From positions 186,001-250,000 of the forward strand of contig NZ_OY759719.1 in the NCBI RefSeq assembly GCF_963662555.1: 64,000 nucleotides of DNA, in the 5' to 3' direction. This stretch comes from Thiomicrorhabdus sp. (GTDB lineage Bacteria > Pseudomonadota > Gammaproteobacteria > Thiomicrospirales > Thiomicrospiraceae). The notes beneath the pieces were generated by a model. The model worked only from the letters and a program-made list of their open reading frames with translations. It did no database searches and had not been told where the DNA came from. Below are positions 36,292-44,943 of this stretch, one piece after another. Each line of letters starts with the position of its first letter. Positions within the stretch are counted from its first letter, which is position 1. Position numbers and translations under genes: made by a program.

Positions 36292-36307
36292 TGGCACATA
36301 GATTGCA
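36292..36307 (+). promoter_or_regulatory. Sigma-54 promoter of cyanase
   Basis: TGGCACATAGATTGCA matches the sigma-54 consensus TGGCACG-N4-TTGCA at all but one fixed base, with correct spacing. Transcription should start near 36318, about 34 bases before the ATG. Confidence 0.88.
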
Positions 36308-36351
36308 TAATAGACATTGTTTTTATTACAAACAATTTGGAGAATATAAAA

Positions 36352-36795
36352 ATGATGACAAAATTAGAAATGACCGAAGCAATTATCTTAGCTAAAAGTG
36401 AAAAGTCTGTAGGCTGGGCTGAAATCGCAACAGCCGCTGGCTTAAGCGAAGTTTATACAACATCAGCTTGTTTAGGCATGAACCATTTAGACCCAGAGCC
36501 TGCAGAAAAAGTTGCAGAATTTTTAGGGTTAAGCAGTGAAGTAGCGACCGCTTTAAAAGCATTCCCAACTAAAACATGGGATCAAATCGTACCAACAGAT
36601 CCTCTTATTTATCGTTTATATGAAATTGTGGGAGTTTATGGCCCAACAATGAAAGAAATCATTAATGAAAAGTTTGGTGATGGAATTATGAGTGCCATTG
36701 ACTTTACTATGGATATTGATAAAGAAGAAAACCCAGCAGGTGACCGCGTTAAAGTTACTATGAATGGTAAATTTTTAGCCTATAAGTCTTGGTAA
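36352..36795 (+). CDS. cynS: Cyanate hydratase (cyanase)
   Basis: A 147-residue enzyme that reacts cyanate with bicarbonate to give ammonia and CO2, detoxifying cyanate and supplying nitrogen. A helix-turn-helix-like N-terminal domain is followed by the catalytic half: PTDPLIYRLYEIVGVYGPTMKEIINEKFGDGIMSAIDF, split here by reading YRLYEIVGVYG (Arg and Glu) and KFGDGIMSAIDF (Ser), the three catalytic residues of the Escherichia coli enzyme. GGAG nine bases before ATG 36352 sets the start; the longer TTG frame begins at the ribosome-binding site. It has its own strong sigma-54 promoter. Confidence 0.95.
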   Translation: MMTKLEMTEAIILAKSEKSVGWAEIATAAGLSEVYTTSACLGMNHLDPEPAEKVAEFLGLSSEVATALKAFPTKTWDQIVPTDPLIYRLYEIVGVYGPTMKEIINEKFGDGIMSAIDFTMDIDKEENPAGDRVKVTMNGKFLAYKSW

Positions 36796-37297
36796 TTGTC
36801 TAATTAGCAAAACTTAAAAGCCCTCCTAACATCAAAACCCTGTGTCGTTTTTCTCTGTTTCTCTCCTTACAGGGTTTTGATTCCTTTAATGACAAAAACC
36901 ATAAACTCCTTCTTTCTATACTCTCTTCAAAACATCATCAAAAAAATTAATATCACTAAAAATTTGCATTATCACTTACTTTTTAGTAGAATCCGCGAAC
37001 TCGCAATGATTACAACTACTCTATTATTTAGAGTTAACCATTTAAATCATGCTTCAAAGAGCCATTTGCCTACGCTTGTATGTACAAGCGATCTGATTAT
37101 TCTGATGCAAAGGTGCTCTAGTAGGGTATTTTCCCTAAAGCAATTTGCCCCAGAATAACGACTCAAACCTTTCGTTAATAGTTTTACCTCCAGCCAACAA
37201 ATTGATTTAATTTGTATTTGGCTCAGTTGCTATTGACTCGAAAAAACGCTGATTTATTCACGGGCACACACTTCTCAAAAAGAGAAAGGAACCCCCG
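36796..37297 (+). other. Long gene-free region and helicase leader
   Basis: Some 500 bases between cynS and the helicase gene. It holds the hairpin at 36831-36881, an 8-bp stem CGCTTGTA/TACAAGCG (37073-37090) and a smaller one, AGGG/CCCT, around 37117-37134. Long structured leaders are known for cold-regulated DEAD-box helicase genes such as deaD/csdA, and this looks like one. A 93-codon open frame here is not convincing. Confidence 0.5.
36831..36881 (+). terminator. 13-bp hairpin after cynS
   Basis: ATCAAAACCCTGT (36831-36843) and ACAGGGTTTTGAT (36869-36881) are perfectly complementary, with a 25-base pyrimidine-rich loop. It lies 35 bases after the cyanase stop. The large loop and poor T-run are unusual for an intrinsic terminator. 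Confidence 0.6.
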
Positions 37298-39082
37298 ATG
37301 ACTGTTGATGTAACATTCAAAGACTTAAATTTATCTCCAGACGTACTTAAAGCCATTACCGATATTGGCTATGAAACGCCTTCACCAATTCAAGCACAAG
37401 CTATCCCTGCTTTAATGACAGGAAACGATATCCTTGGTATGGCACAAACCGGTACAGGTAAAACTGCCGCGTTTGCTTTACCAGCCTTATCGCAAGCGGA
37501 CATTAAACAAAAAAACCCTCAGATTTTAGTATTAGCACCAACTCGCGAATTAGCGATTCAGGTAGCTGAAGCATTCCAAGGTTTTGCACACCATATGAAA
37601 GGTTTTCACGTATTACCAATCTATGGTGGTTCAGATTACGGAACTCAGATCCGTGCCCTAAACCGTGGTGTCCACGTTGTGGTTGGTACACCTGGTCGTG
37701 TTATGGACCATATCCGTAAAGGAACATTGAAACTTGATACTCTAAAACTACTTGTTTTAGATGAAGCTGACGAAATGCTTCGCATGGGCTTTATTGATGA
37801 TGTTGAATGGATTCTGCAACAAACACCAGAAAGCCGTCAAATTGCATTATTCTCGGCAACCATGCCTAAAGAAGTACACCGTATTGCAAGCAATTACCTT
37901 AATAATCCGACTGAAGTCATTATTAAGAACAAAACATCAACTGCAACCACAATTGATCAAAAATACTTGTTAGTAAGCGGCGGTCACAAACTAGATGCGC
38001 TAACCCGCATTTTAGAAGCCGAAGAAGAAATTGATGGTTCAATTATCTTTGTGCGTACTAAAACCGCTACGGTTGATTTAGCAGAGCGTTTAGAAGCACG
38101 TGGTTATGCTGCAGCTGCTTTAAATGGTGATATTGCCCAAAACCAACGTGAGCGTATTGTTGACCAACTTAAAAAAGGTAAGTTAGATATCTTAGTGGCG
38201 ACCGACGTGGTTGCGCGTGGGCTTGATGTTCCACGTATTAGCCATGTATTTAACTACGATATTCCGCAAGATAACGAATCTTATGTTCACCGTATTGGCC
38301 GTACTGGTCGTGCAGGTCGTACAGGTACTGCCGTTTTATTTGTTACCCCGCGTGAACGTCGTTTATTAAGCTCTATTGAGCGTACCACGAAGAGCAAAAT
38401 TCCAGAAATGCACTTGCCGTCAACGCAAGACATTAACGATAGCCGTGTTGAGAAGTTCAAATCACGTATTGTTGAAGCGACTCAATTAGAAGATACCGCT
38501 TTCTACCAAGAAATGATTGAACAAATTGAATCTGAAAAGAATATTCCTGCAGTAGAAATCGCTGCTGGTTTAGCTCGTTTATTGCAGGGCGATATTCCAT
38601 TCTTTATGTCTGACAAGCCTATTCGTGAACCACGTGCAGAACGCAATGCTGGTGATAGCGATCGTGGTGGTCGTGGTCGTTCAGATCGCGGCGGTGATCG
38701 TGGCGGTCGTGAACGTAAACCTCGTCGTGAGCGTTCGGCTACACCGGATGAAGGTATGACTCGTTTCCGTATTGAAGTTGGAACTCAACACGGTGTTCGT
38801 CCTGGTAATATTGTTGGCTGTATTGCTAACGAAGCTGGATTAGATAGCGAATTCATTCGCCAGTTAAACATTGAAGACACATACAGCACAGTTGATTTAC
38901 CTTCTGATATGCCAAAAGCAGCTAAAGAAGATTTGAGTAAAGCTTGGGTATGTGGTCAGCAACTTAAAATTCGTGAAGTATCTGGTACAGCTGGTGCAGA
39001 GCCTCGCAAACGCCTTTCACGTAATAAACCTGCTCCAGGAAAAGACAAAGGTAAACCACGTCGTGCACCAAAACGTAGTTAA
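37298..39082 (+). CDS. deaD: ATP-dependent DEAD-box RNA helicase
   Basis: A 594-residue helicase that unwinds RNA in ribosome assembly and mRNA decay, often at low temperature. Q motif and PSPIQAQAIP, Walker A AQTGTGKTAAF, PTRELAIQV, VLDEADEM, SAT, VATDVVARGLDVP and HRIGRTGRAGR are all there. A basic Arg-Gly-rich linker (DRGGRGRSDRGGDRGGRERK) joins the core to a DbpA-type RNA-binding domain (FRIEVGTQHGVRPGNIVGCI), and the end is Lys/Arg-rich. This is the DeaD/CsdA layout. AAGGAA precedes the ATG after a long leader. Confidence 0.93.
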   Translation: MTVDVTFKDLNLSPDVLKAITDIGYETPSPIQAQAIPALMTGNDILGMAQTGTGKTAAFALPALSQADIKQKNPQILVLAPTRELAIQVAEAFQGFAHHMKGFHVLPIYGGSDYGTQIRALNRGVHVVVGTPGRVMDHIRKGTLKLDTLKLLVLDEADEMLRMGFIDDVEWILQQTPESRQIALFSATMPKEVHRIASNYLNNPTEVIIKNKTSTATTIDQKYLLVSGGHKLDALTRILEAEEEIDGSIIFVRTKTATVDLAERLEARGYAAAALNGDIAQNQRERIVDQLKKGKLDILVATDVVARGLDVPRISHVFNYDIPQDNESYVHRIGRTGRAGRTGTAVLFVTPRERRLLSSIERTTKSKIPEMHLPSTQDINDSRVEKFKSRIVEATQLEDTAFYQEMIEQIESEKNIPAVEIAAGLARLLQGDIPFFMSDKPIREPRAERNAGDSDRGGRGRSDRGGDRGGRERKPRRERSATPDEGMTRFRIEVGTQHGVRPGNIVGCIANEAGLDSEFIRQLNIEDTYSTVDLPSDMPKAAKEDLSKAWVCGQQLKIREVSGTAGAEPRKRLSRNKPAPGKDKGKPRRAPKRS

Positions 39083-39126
39083 GCTTTAACTTAAAATATT
39101 TAACTTAGTATTTTATGATATCAAAC

Positions 39127-39154
39127 AAAAAACCCGCTCAATTGCGGGTTTTTT
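39127..39154 (+). terminator. Terminator of the helicase gene
   Basis: AAAAAACCCGC (39127-39137) and GCGGGTTTTTT (39144-39154) form an 11-bp stem with a T-run, 45 bases after the stop. Confidence 0.93.
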
Positions 39155-39185
39155 AATGTCTACAAATTCTTAAATCAAGATTTTT

Positions 39186-39216
39186 ACCAGGCCTGGTATT
39201 GCCCTGTGGCTATCCA
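39186..39216 (+). repeat. Composite palindrome element 2
   Basis: ACCAGGCCTGGTATTGCCC at 39186-39204 and then TGTGGCTATCC. The same palindrome plus tail occurs at 12686 (plus) and 43668 (minus). Here it lies between the helicase terminator and the convergent GIY-YIG gene. Confidence 0.75.
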
Positions 39217-39245
39217 TATTTTCTGAGCATATAGATTAAAGAGGG

Positions 39246-39554
39246 TTACTTGTTGTTAATCAATTGCTCTTTAGCTTTTTTAGATAATTGTTTAATCTCA
39301 TATTCTCGTTTAGAAGCTTCACTGCGACTTTCTGACTTTTCTGAATATACGAGCTCACAGGGTTGGCGTACTTTGGTGTATTTTGCTCCGCCGACTATCT
39401 CACCATTATGCTGGCGAAGGCGTTTTATAAGATTAGTGGTTATCCCGCAATATAAAGTATTATCGGCACAACGTAATAGATAAACAAACCAGTTTTGACA
39501 GGCCTGGTTGTTTATAGAGGGAGTTTCCCGCTTTAAAACATCCTGATTATTCAT
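39246..39554 (-). CDS. GIY-YIG nuclease-domain protein (UPF0213-like)
   Basis: A 102-residue protein that is nearly all GIY-YIG domain: FVYLLRCADNTLYCGITTNL carries the two Y-containing motifs, and RLRQHN and REYEIKQLSKKAKEQL complete it. These short stand-alone proteins (YhbQ type) have been linked to DNA repair in a few cases. No ribosome-binding site is seen before ATG 39554, and a start at an internal codon is possible. A CAGGCCTGG copy (39499-39507) lies in the N-terminal extension. Confidence 0.85.
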   Translation of the reverse strand: MNNQDVLKRETPSINNQACQNWFVYLLRCADNTLYCGITTNLIKRLRQHNGEIVGGAKYTKVRQPCELVYSEKSESRSEASKREYEIKQLSKKAKEQLINNK

Positions 39555-39726
39555 AAAGACATCAGCATCTGCAACGTTTAATTAAGTCGTGGACGAAGGA
39601 ATTTGCAGCTTATCATTTTCAAGTTCAAGACACAGTGCACGCAATAGCTGATATAGCTGGCTATTGCGAAGCTTTGTAACGTAGAAATTGGAAATTAGAA
39701 ACGCAAAGTCCGAGCTCATGGCTTGA

Positions 39727-40212
39727 TTAACCGTTTCTAGTCCAATGCCCTGACTTACCGCCAATTTTCTCAAGCAGCTTCACTTGATCAATGACCATGC
39801 CTCGGTCAACCGCTTTACACATATCGTATAAAGTCAGTGCGGCAGTTGATGCCGATGTTAAAGCTTCGATCTCAATACCTGTTTGCCCAACGGTTTTGCA
39901 AGTCGCTTCAATCACCACACAATTTTTTTCAAAATCTGGTGTTAATTCTACTTTTACCGAGGTAATCATTAACGGGTGACACATTGGAATTAAATCAGGT
40001 GTACGTTTTGCCGCCATAATCCCGGCAATACGAGCTGTAGCCATCACATCACCTTTTTTATGCTTTCCTTCAACAATCATTTTTAAGGTTTCAGGTTGCA
40101 TAAAGATTGTGGCGGTTGCCGTTGCAGATCGTTCGGTGTGTGCCTTTGCACTTACATCAACCATGCGTGCTTGGCCTTTTTCATCTAGGTGCGTTAATAC
40201 GTTATCTGACAT
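39727..40212 (-). CDS. moaC: Cyclic pyranopterin monophosphate synthase
   Basis: A 161-residue enzyme that turns the MoaA product into cyclic pyranopterin monophosphate, step one of molybdopterin synthesis. [30 protein letters not shown], best known from its PMCHPL block, and [26 protein letters not shown] are the conserved active-site regions. It is the last gene of a leftward molybdenum-cofactor set and starts two bases after the moeA stop. Confidence 0.95.
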   Translation of the reverse strand: MSDNVLTHLDEKGQARMVDVSAKAHTERSATATATIFMQPETLKMIVEGKHKKGDVMATARIAGIMAAKRTPDLIPMCHPLMITSVKVELTPDFEKNCVVIEATCKTVGQTGIEIEALTSASTAALTLYDMCKAVDRGMVIDQVKLLEKIGGKSGHWTRNG

Positions 40213-40214
40213 GC

Positions 40215-41420
40215 TTATTCGTCCACTGGGTTAAAAGGGTAAAACGCGACTTTATCGCCTTTATGTATTTGAGTATCTTCGGGAATCACGACAAAACCAT
40301 CAGCCCAAACGGTTGAGGTTAATACGCCAGATCCTTGATTTGGATAGATCTCAACAACACTAATCTGATTTTTATTCACTAATCTTGCACGAGCAAACTC
40401 TCGTCTAAACCCGGCTTTTAACCAATCAAAATCAGCCTCTAGCCAAATAGGTTTGGCCTTAAGAATATTAGCACCCTGCATTTTTAATAAAAACGGACGT
40501 GCAAACAAATTAAAGGTGGCAAACGCCGAAACTGGATTACCTGGTAAACCAATAAATGGGGTACCTTGAATATCACCATAAGCGATTGGTTTACCAGGTT
40601 TCATTTTCACCTTCCACATATCTAAGCTACCTAGCTTTTCAATAGCAGGTTTAATATGATCTTCTTCACCTACCGACACACCGCCAGTTGTAATCACAAC
40701 ATCTGCTACTTCTGCAGCTTTTTTCATCGCTTCTACAGTAGCATCAACGGTGTCTTCGACTCGCCCTAAATCAATTAGTTTAAATCCAAGTTGCGGCACT
40801 AAACCATTAAGCACGTAACGGTTAGCATTATAGATTTTACCTGGCTCTGCGGCTTGCCCTGGTTCAAGCAATTCATCACCCGTTGTAAAGGTAGCAATTG
40901 TAAGCGGCTTATAAACCGTGACTTCAGCAAAGCCAATTGAGGTTATTAGACCCAAATCTTGTGGTCGTAATTTATGACCTGGTTTAAGAATCGTGGCATT
41001 TTGTGCAATGTCTTCACCAACAACTCGTATATTTTGATTGGGTTTAGTTTTGTTTGCTGTTATGCGAATTTGAGACTCACTAACCTGCTCAGTCTCTTCT
41101 TGCATAATCACCATATTGGCCCCTTCAGGAATAGGAGCACCTGTAAAAATTCTTGCTGCCGTTCCTGTTTGTAAAGGCTTTGGTGTTGTACCCGCAGGAA
41201 TACGCTGACTCACTTCAAAGGTATTATTGTGTTCTAAGTCAAACGCATGAATCGCATAACCATCCATCATGCTGTTGTCATGTGGTGGTACATTAACAGG
41301 TGAGACAATAGATTGAGCTAAAACACGACCTAACGCATCAAAAATAGAAATGGTTTCAGTTTGCTCTGTTGGTATCGCTTTGGTAAGCAGATAGTGCAAG
41401 GCTTCATCAAATGTTTTCAT
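40215..41420 (-). CDS. moeA: Molybdopterin molybdenumtransferase
   Basis: A 401-residue enzyme that inserts molybdate into adenylated molybdopterin. [12 protein letters not shown] near residue 48, [26 protein letters not shown] and the MPT-binding [15 protein letters not shown] followed by GLPGNPVSA show the standard MoeA domains I-IV. AGAGA lies before the ATG. It is coupled to moaC. A repeat-bearing gap of 178 bp separates it from moaE. Confidence 0.95.
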   Translation of the reverse strand: MKTFDEALHYLLTKAIPTEQTETISIFDALGRVLAQSIVSPVNVPPHDNSMMDGYAIHAFDLEHNNTFEVSQRIPAGTTPKPLQTGTAARIFTGAPIPEGANMVIMQEETEQVSESQIRITANKTKPNQNIRVVGEDIAQNATILKPGHKLRPQDLGLITSIGFAEVTVYKPLTIATFTTGDELLEPGQAAEPGKIYNANRYVLNGLVPQLGFKLIDLGRVEDTVDATVEAMKKAAEVADVVITTGGVSVGEEDHIKPAIEKLGSLDMWKVKMKPGKPIAYGDIQGTPFIGLPGNPVSAFATFNLFARPFLLKMQGANILKAKPIWLEADFDWLKAGFRREFARARLVNKNQISVVEIYPNQGSGVLTSTVWADGFVVIPEDTQIHKGDKVAFYPFNPVDE

Positions 41421-41441
41421 GAATTTTCTCTAAAGGAATAT

Positions 41442-41495
41442 TAATAGAGACCTTTGAACGTGTGCTTTGTTTCGCGTCATTACGTGCAAAGATCT
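41442..41495. repeat. Dispersed inverted repeat, copy 2
   Basis: TAATAGAGACCTTTGAACG (41442-41460) shares 15 leading bases with the repeat at 29232-29246, and CGTGCAAAGATCT (41483-41495) is its inverted partner. It lies between moaE and moeA. Confidence 0.65.
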
Positions 41496-41598
41496 TATAT
41501 AAAAATCCCCGCATTAGCAGGGAAATGATAGTTTTTTTGGTGTAGCTGGTGTTTTAGAACAACTATAGCTTATATGACTACATAAAAATCAAGGCGTT

Positions 41599-42066
41599 TT
41601 ACTTAGCCCAACGTTGTTCAGCATCTTTATCAGAGATTCTTGCATCAACCCAACGCTCATCACCATTTGGAAGGGTTTCTTTTTTCCAGAAAGGAGCATT
41701 AGTTTTTAAATAATCCATAATAAAATGCGAAGCATAAAATGCATTTTCTCGGTGACGACTTGAAACGGCTACCAAAACAATTTGATCTGTTGGGTACATT
41801 TTACCAATTCGGTGAATAATTAAACTGGATTCAAGCTCCCATCTTTCATGTGCTTCTAGACGAATTTTTTCAAGAGCTTTCTCAGTCATTCCTGGATAGT
41901 GTTCTAATTCAAGAATACTAACTTCATCACCTTCATTAATATCTCTAACCGTACCTACAAAACTCACTACCGCACCAATATTTTTATGCCCAGCACGTAA
42001 TGCAGCTACTTCAGTGGTTAAATCAAAGTCTTCAGATTGAATTTTAATAAATGGATACTGGCTCAC
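41599..42066 (-). CDS. moaE: Molybdopterin synthase catalytic subunit
   Basis: A 155-residue large subunit of molybdopterin synthase, which adds the two dithiolene sulfurs using thiocarboxylated MoaD. GAVVSFVGTVRDINEGD, LELEHYPGMTEKAL and HRIGKMYPTDQIVLVAVSSRHRENAF are the conserved blocks, and KTNAPFWKKE holds the active-site lysines. The start is GTG at 42064-42066. The last codons of moaD (GGT GGT) lie just upstream and probably serve as its ribosome-binding site. Confidence 0.93.
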   Translation of the reverse strand: MSQYPFIKIQSEDFDLTTEVAALRAGHKNIGAVVSFVGTVRDINEGDEVSILELEHYPGMTEKALEKIRLEAHERWELESSLIIHRIGKMYPTDQIVLVAVSSRHRENAFYASHFIMDYLKTNAPFWKKETLPNGDERWVDARISDKDAEQRWAK

Positions 42067-42072
42067 AAAAAT

Positions 42073-42321
42073 TTAACCACCGGTTACTGGAGGGAAAAAT
42101 GCAACTTCATCACCCGCTTTGATTAAAGTGTCTCTTTGAGCCACGTCATGATTAACGGCAATCTGTAAGTTTTGGTTATTTAATAACGCTTGTTGCCAAT
42201 TTTCACCACGTGTTGCTAAGTCTTCAATTAATGCCCCCACTGTTCCGTAGTCGGCTTTAATTTGTTCATCTGCTGTACCAAGCATTTCTCTAAAACTTGC
42301 AAAATATAATACATTTACCAT
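42073..42321 (-). CDS. moaD: Molybdopterin synthase sulfur carrier subunit
   Basis: An 82-residue ubiquitin-like protein ending in VTGG, the double glycine that is adenylated and thiocarboxylated by MoeB. FFPPVTGG and the small beta-grasp layout (VNVLYFASFREMLG) are typical. It is six bases from moaE and has AGGAAAG before its ATG. Confidence 0.93.
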   Translation of the reverse strand: MVNVLYFASFREMLGTADEQIKADYGTVGALIEDLATRGENWQQALLNNQNLQIAVNHDVAQRDTLIKAGDEVAFFPPVTGG

Positions 42322-42374
42322 TTCACTTTCCTATTCAAAAAGAGGTTAATTTGCTTAAGCTAGTTAACTTAAAC

Positions 42375-43376
42375 CTATCCACCAAGTTGAACCATTTGTC
42401 TAAATTCTATATTGTGAACGTTTTCATTAAAGAAGTGTTTTTCTGGTTTCTTTAACATCGCATCAGTAATGATTTGTTCTAATTCTTCATCAGTAACGCC
42501 ATTACGTAATGGCGTTCTTAAATCTACCGAATCTTCTTGACCTAAGCATAGAGCCAAAACGCCTTTAGCCGTTAATCGTACACGATTACAGGTTTCACAA
42601 AAATGTTGAGAAACAGCTGAAATAACGCCAATCTTAGTATTTGTTCCAGCAATTAAAAAATTACGTGAAGGGCCATCGTGGCTTTTACCAGAAGATGGAA
42701 TTAAGTCAGTACCAACATGTTTTTTAATTCTGGCTAATATTTTATCTGCCGGATAGTGTTGATCCATCATGCTAACGCCTGCTGGGCCAATAGGCATCGT
42801 TTCTATAAAACGTACTTCCACACCTTTTTCTAAGCCGTAATCCACCATAGCTTCAATTTCGTCGTCATTAGTACCTTTCATAACGACCATATTGAATTTA
42901 ACCGGTTTCATACCAACTTCTAAAGCCTTATCAACACCTGCCAATACTTTAACCAGATCACCACCACGAGTAATTTTATTAAATCGCTCTTCCTTAAGTG
43001 AATCAATAGAGATATTACAACGAGTAATACCGGCTTTAGTTAACGCTTCAGCTTCTCGGCCTAAATGATGAGCATTCGTTGATAAGGCAATATCTTCAAG
43101 CCCTTCGTATTGACTAATTTGCTCTACCAAACTTGAAAGATTTTTTCTTACAAGCGGCTCGCCACCAGTTAGACGCACCTTAGCAACCCCGAGATTAACA
43201 AAAGCTTTAATAATACGAGCCAACTCATCATAGGAAAGATATTCAGTATGAGTACCGTCCGGATGTACACCTTGTTCAGGCATGCAATAACCACAACGGT
43301 AATTACATTTATCGGTTACCGATACACGAACATACTCAATCTTTCTGTTAAATGGATCTATTAATTCTTTACGCAT
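42375..43376 (-). CDS. moaA: GTP 3',8-cyclase
   Basis: A 333-residue radical-SAM enzyme that rearranges GTP in the first step of molybdopterin synthesis. CNYRCGYC near residue 20 binds the SAM cluster; the C-terminal CETCNRVRLTAKGVLALC binds the second cluster; the end is GG, which is needed for activity in MoaA. I start at ATG 43376 (MRKELIDPFNRKIEYVRVSV), as in homologues; the longer frame adds an atypical basic stretch. Heads the leftward moa group. Confidence 0.94.
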   Translation of the reverse strand: MRKELIDPFNRKIEYVRVSVTDKCNYRCGYCMPEQGVHPDGTHTEYLSYDELARIIKAFVNLGVAKVRLTGGEPLVRKNLSSLVEQISQYEGLEDIALSTNAHHLGREAEALTKAGITRCNISIDSLKEERFNKITRGGDLVKVLAGVDKALEVGMKPVKFNMVVMKGTNDDEIEAMVDYGLEKGVEVRFIETMPIGPAGVSMMDQHYPADKILARIKKHVGTDLIPSSGKSHDGPSRNFLIAGTNTKIGVISAVSQHFCETCNRVRLTAKGVLALCLGQEDSVDLRTPLRNGVTDEELEQIITDAMLKKPEKHFFNENVHNIEFRQMVQLGG

Positions 43377-43630
43377 AATATCTATCTTGTTGTAACAAGC
43401 CCTTTGTTTAACCCGTACAGCTTTCATAAAACATGAAGCATCTCAATTAGCGATATAGCCAAGCGGGAATAACGCATTTTACACGTAATACATATTAGAA
43501 TTCAATGATTTGTTATTAAAATTATTATTCGCTAAGATTAATTTTTCTAATCAAATTAACTACATATCGCTTTTAACTTTTAGATTTCTCTCTCTTACTT
43601 CACTCATAACGTTTTAATTACCTTATGCAC

Positions 43631-43668
43631 AAAAAGCCTGGATAGCCACTGGGCATACCAGGCCTGGT
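43631..43668 (-). repeat. Composite palindrome element 3 (inverted)
   Basis: On the minus strand this reads ACCAGGCCTGGTATGCCC followed by AGTGGCTATCCAGGC. It shares palindrome and tail with the elements at 12686 and 39186. It lies between soxD and moaA. Confidence 0.75.
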
Positions 43669-43704
43669 AATTTTTAATCACACAGACTTTTCTTTAGACA
43701 TAAA

Positions 43705-43738
43705 AAAACCCGCGATTACCTAAGTAATCGCGGGTTTT
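43705..43738. terminator. Terminator downstream of soxCD
   Basis: AAAACCCGCGATTAC (43705-43719) and GTAATCGCGGGTTTT (43724-43738) form a 15-bp perfect stem with a four-base loop and A/T runs on both sides, so it can work in either direction. Confidence 0.93.
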
Positions 43739-43790
43739 CAACATAACTTTTTAGTGAGGAGAATGGATGCTAAATTTACTAAATCAAGGC

Positions 43791-43869
43791 GGGAAATCTG
43801 AGCTTACAAATGTAAGTGATGATTTCCCAACGATGAGTTAGTAATTCTTAGCGGCCATTCGGCCACTAA
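43791..43869 (-). other. Two further hairpins in the soxD 3' region
   Basis: GGGAAATC/GATTTCCC (43791-43828) encloses CTTACAAATGTAAG, and TTAGCGGCC/GGCCACTAA (43848-43869) lies four bases after the soxD stop. Together with the terminator they make a structured 3' end that may stabilise the message. Confidence 0.55.
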
Positions 43870-43872
43870 AAA

Positions 43873-44943
43873 TTACATTCCAGCGTGACCTACCCCTGGT
43901 GGATCTTCATGTAAACGTTGTGGAACGTTGTACTGAGGAGTTCCGTCAGGTAGTTTACGTGCTTGACGATATTTATGGATATCACCTTTACCGTTACCAA
44001 CTTCGATGTCAGGACAGTTAGTCATGCAACGTGCGTTATGGATAACTGGACGGTGGTCACAGAAGAAGTTACCTTGGTTCTTCATGAATTTATTCATTTT
44101 CATAAGAACTTCAGAGTTGAAGAAAGTATCATCTTCTAACTGAGTACCTTCTGCATCCATTGGAACATAGTTAGACTGAAGGATGTAACCAACCATACCC
44201 ATGTATCCAGCATCACCGATGAACGGAGCGTTTGGAGTCCAGAAAGGCATTGTACGACGGATGTAATCAAACAATGTCGTAGCGTAAGGCCAGTAGTTAC
44301 CTACAGTTTTCTGAGGAGCTGGATCACTGAAGTCAGATGTTACTAAGTTTTCATCAACAGCAAGAGGAAGATAACCTTTAGCACCTTCACCAAATTCACC
44401 GTGACACATAGCACAGAACTGAACGTAAACCTTTCCACCTTCTTCTACAGTCATACCAACTTTAGGATCAGGAAGACCATTACCATCACCATCAACAGAG
44501 ATATTCCATTTAGCTAAAGCAGCTTCAGCGATTGGTGTACCAAATCCTTTAGCAACGAATTTTGAATCGCTGTAGAAATGCTTGTCAGCAGCTTGGTGAA
44601 CGTCAACGAAAGCATCAGGTACTTTACACTGAGCGTTACCGTGATTACCACCATCGATGCTGTCATCAACTTCGAAAGAATATGGGTTAGCAGGATCTAA
44701 TTTTCCTTCCAAACCTTCACGACCATAAGCTGCATCTTTACCAAGAATGGCTTCGATAACTTTAGAATCTAAATATTTACCGTCAGCATCTTTGATAATT
44801 TGCTTGTAGTTTGCGGCATATTTGCCATCAATTTTTTCACCCGATGCTGAGTTGCTGTCTGAGTTTCCAGACATAGCAAAAACAGAACCTGAGAATAATG
44901 CTGTAACAGTAGCTACAACCAACGTTTTTTTAGTACTGAACAT
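43873..44943 (-). CDS. soxD: Cytochrome c subunit of sulfane dehydrogenase
   Basis: A 356-residue exported c-type cytochrome, partner of SoxC. A signal peptide (cut after VFA) is followed by a long N-terminal region and a heme site CAMCHGEFGEGAKGYLPLA near residue 178. The pattern TVGNYWPYATTLFDYIRRTMPF is that of SoxD. A cysteine-bearing C-terminal part (FFCDHRPVIHNARCMTNC) has CDH and CMTNC but no second CxxCH. It takes electrons from sulfane oxidation on SoxY. It overlaps soxC by 14 bases. Confidence 0.9.
   Translation of the reverse strand: MFSTKKTLVVATVTALFSGSVFAMSGNSDSNSASGEKIDGKYAANYKQIIKDADGKYLDSKVIEAILGKDAAYGREGLEGKLDPANPYSFEVDDSIDGGNHGNAQCKVPDAFVDVHQAADKHFYSDSKFVAKGFGTPIAEAALAKWNISVDGDGNGLPDPKVGMTVEEGGKVYVQFCAMCHGEFGEGAKGYLPLAVDENLVTSDFSDPAPQKTVGNYWPYATTLFDYIRRTMPFWTPNAPFIGDAGYMGMVGYILQSNYVPMDAEGTQLEDDTFFNSEVLMKMNKFMKNQGNFFCDHRPVIHNARCMTNCPDIEVGNGKGDIHKYRQARKLPDGTPQYNVPQRLHEDPPGVGHAGM

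Noticed and set aside
36877..37158. A 93-codon plus-strand frame between cynS and the helicase
   Set aside because: It begins inside a hairpin, has low-complexity sequence and spans structured leader; no ribosome-binding site.
39582..39773. A 63-codon minus-strand frame overlapping the moaC 3' end
   Set aside because: It overlaps a certain gene in another frame, has no ribosome-binding site, and its residues match nothing I know. The region is more likely the moaC trailer.
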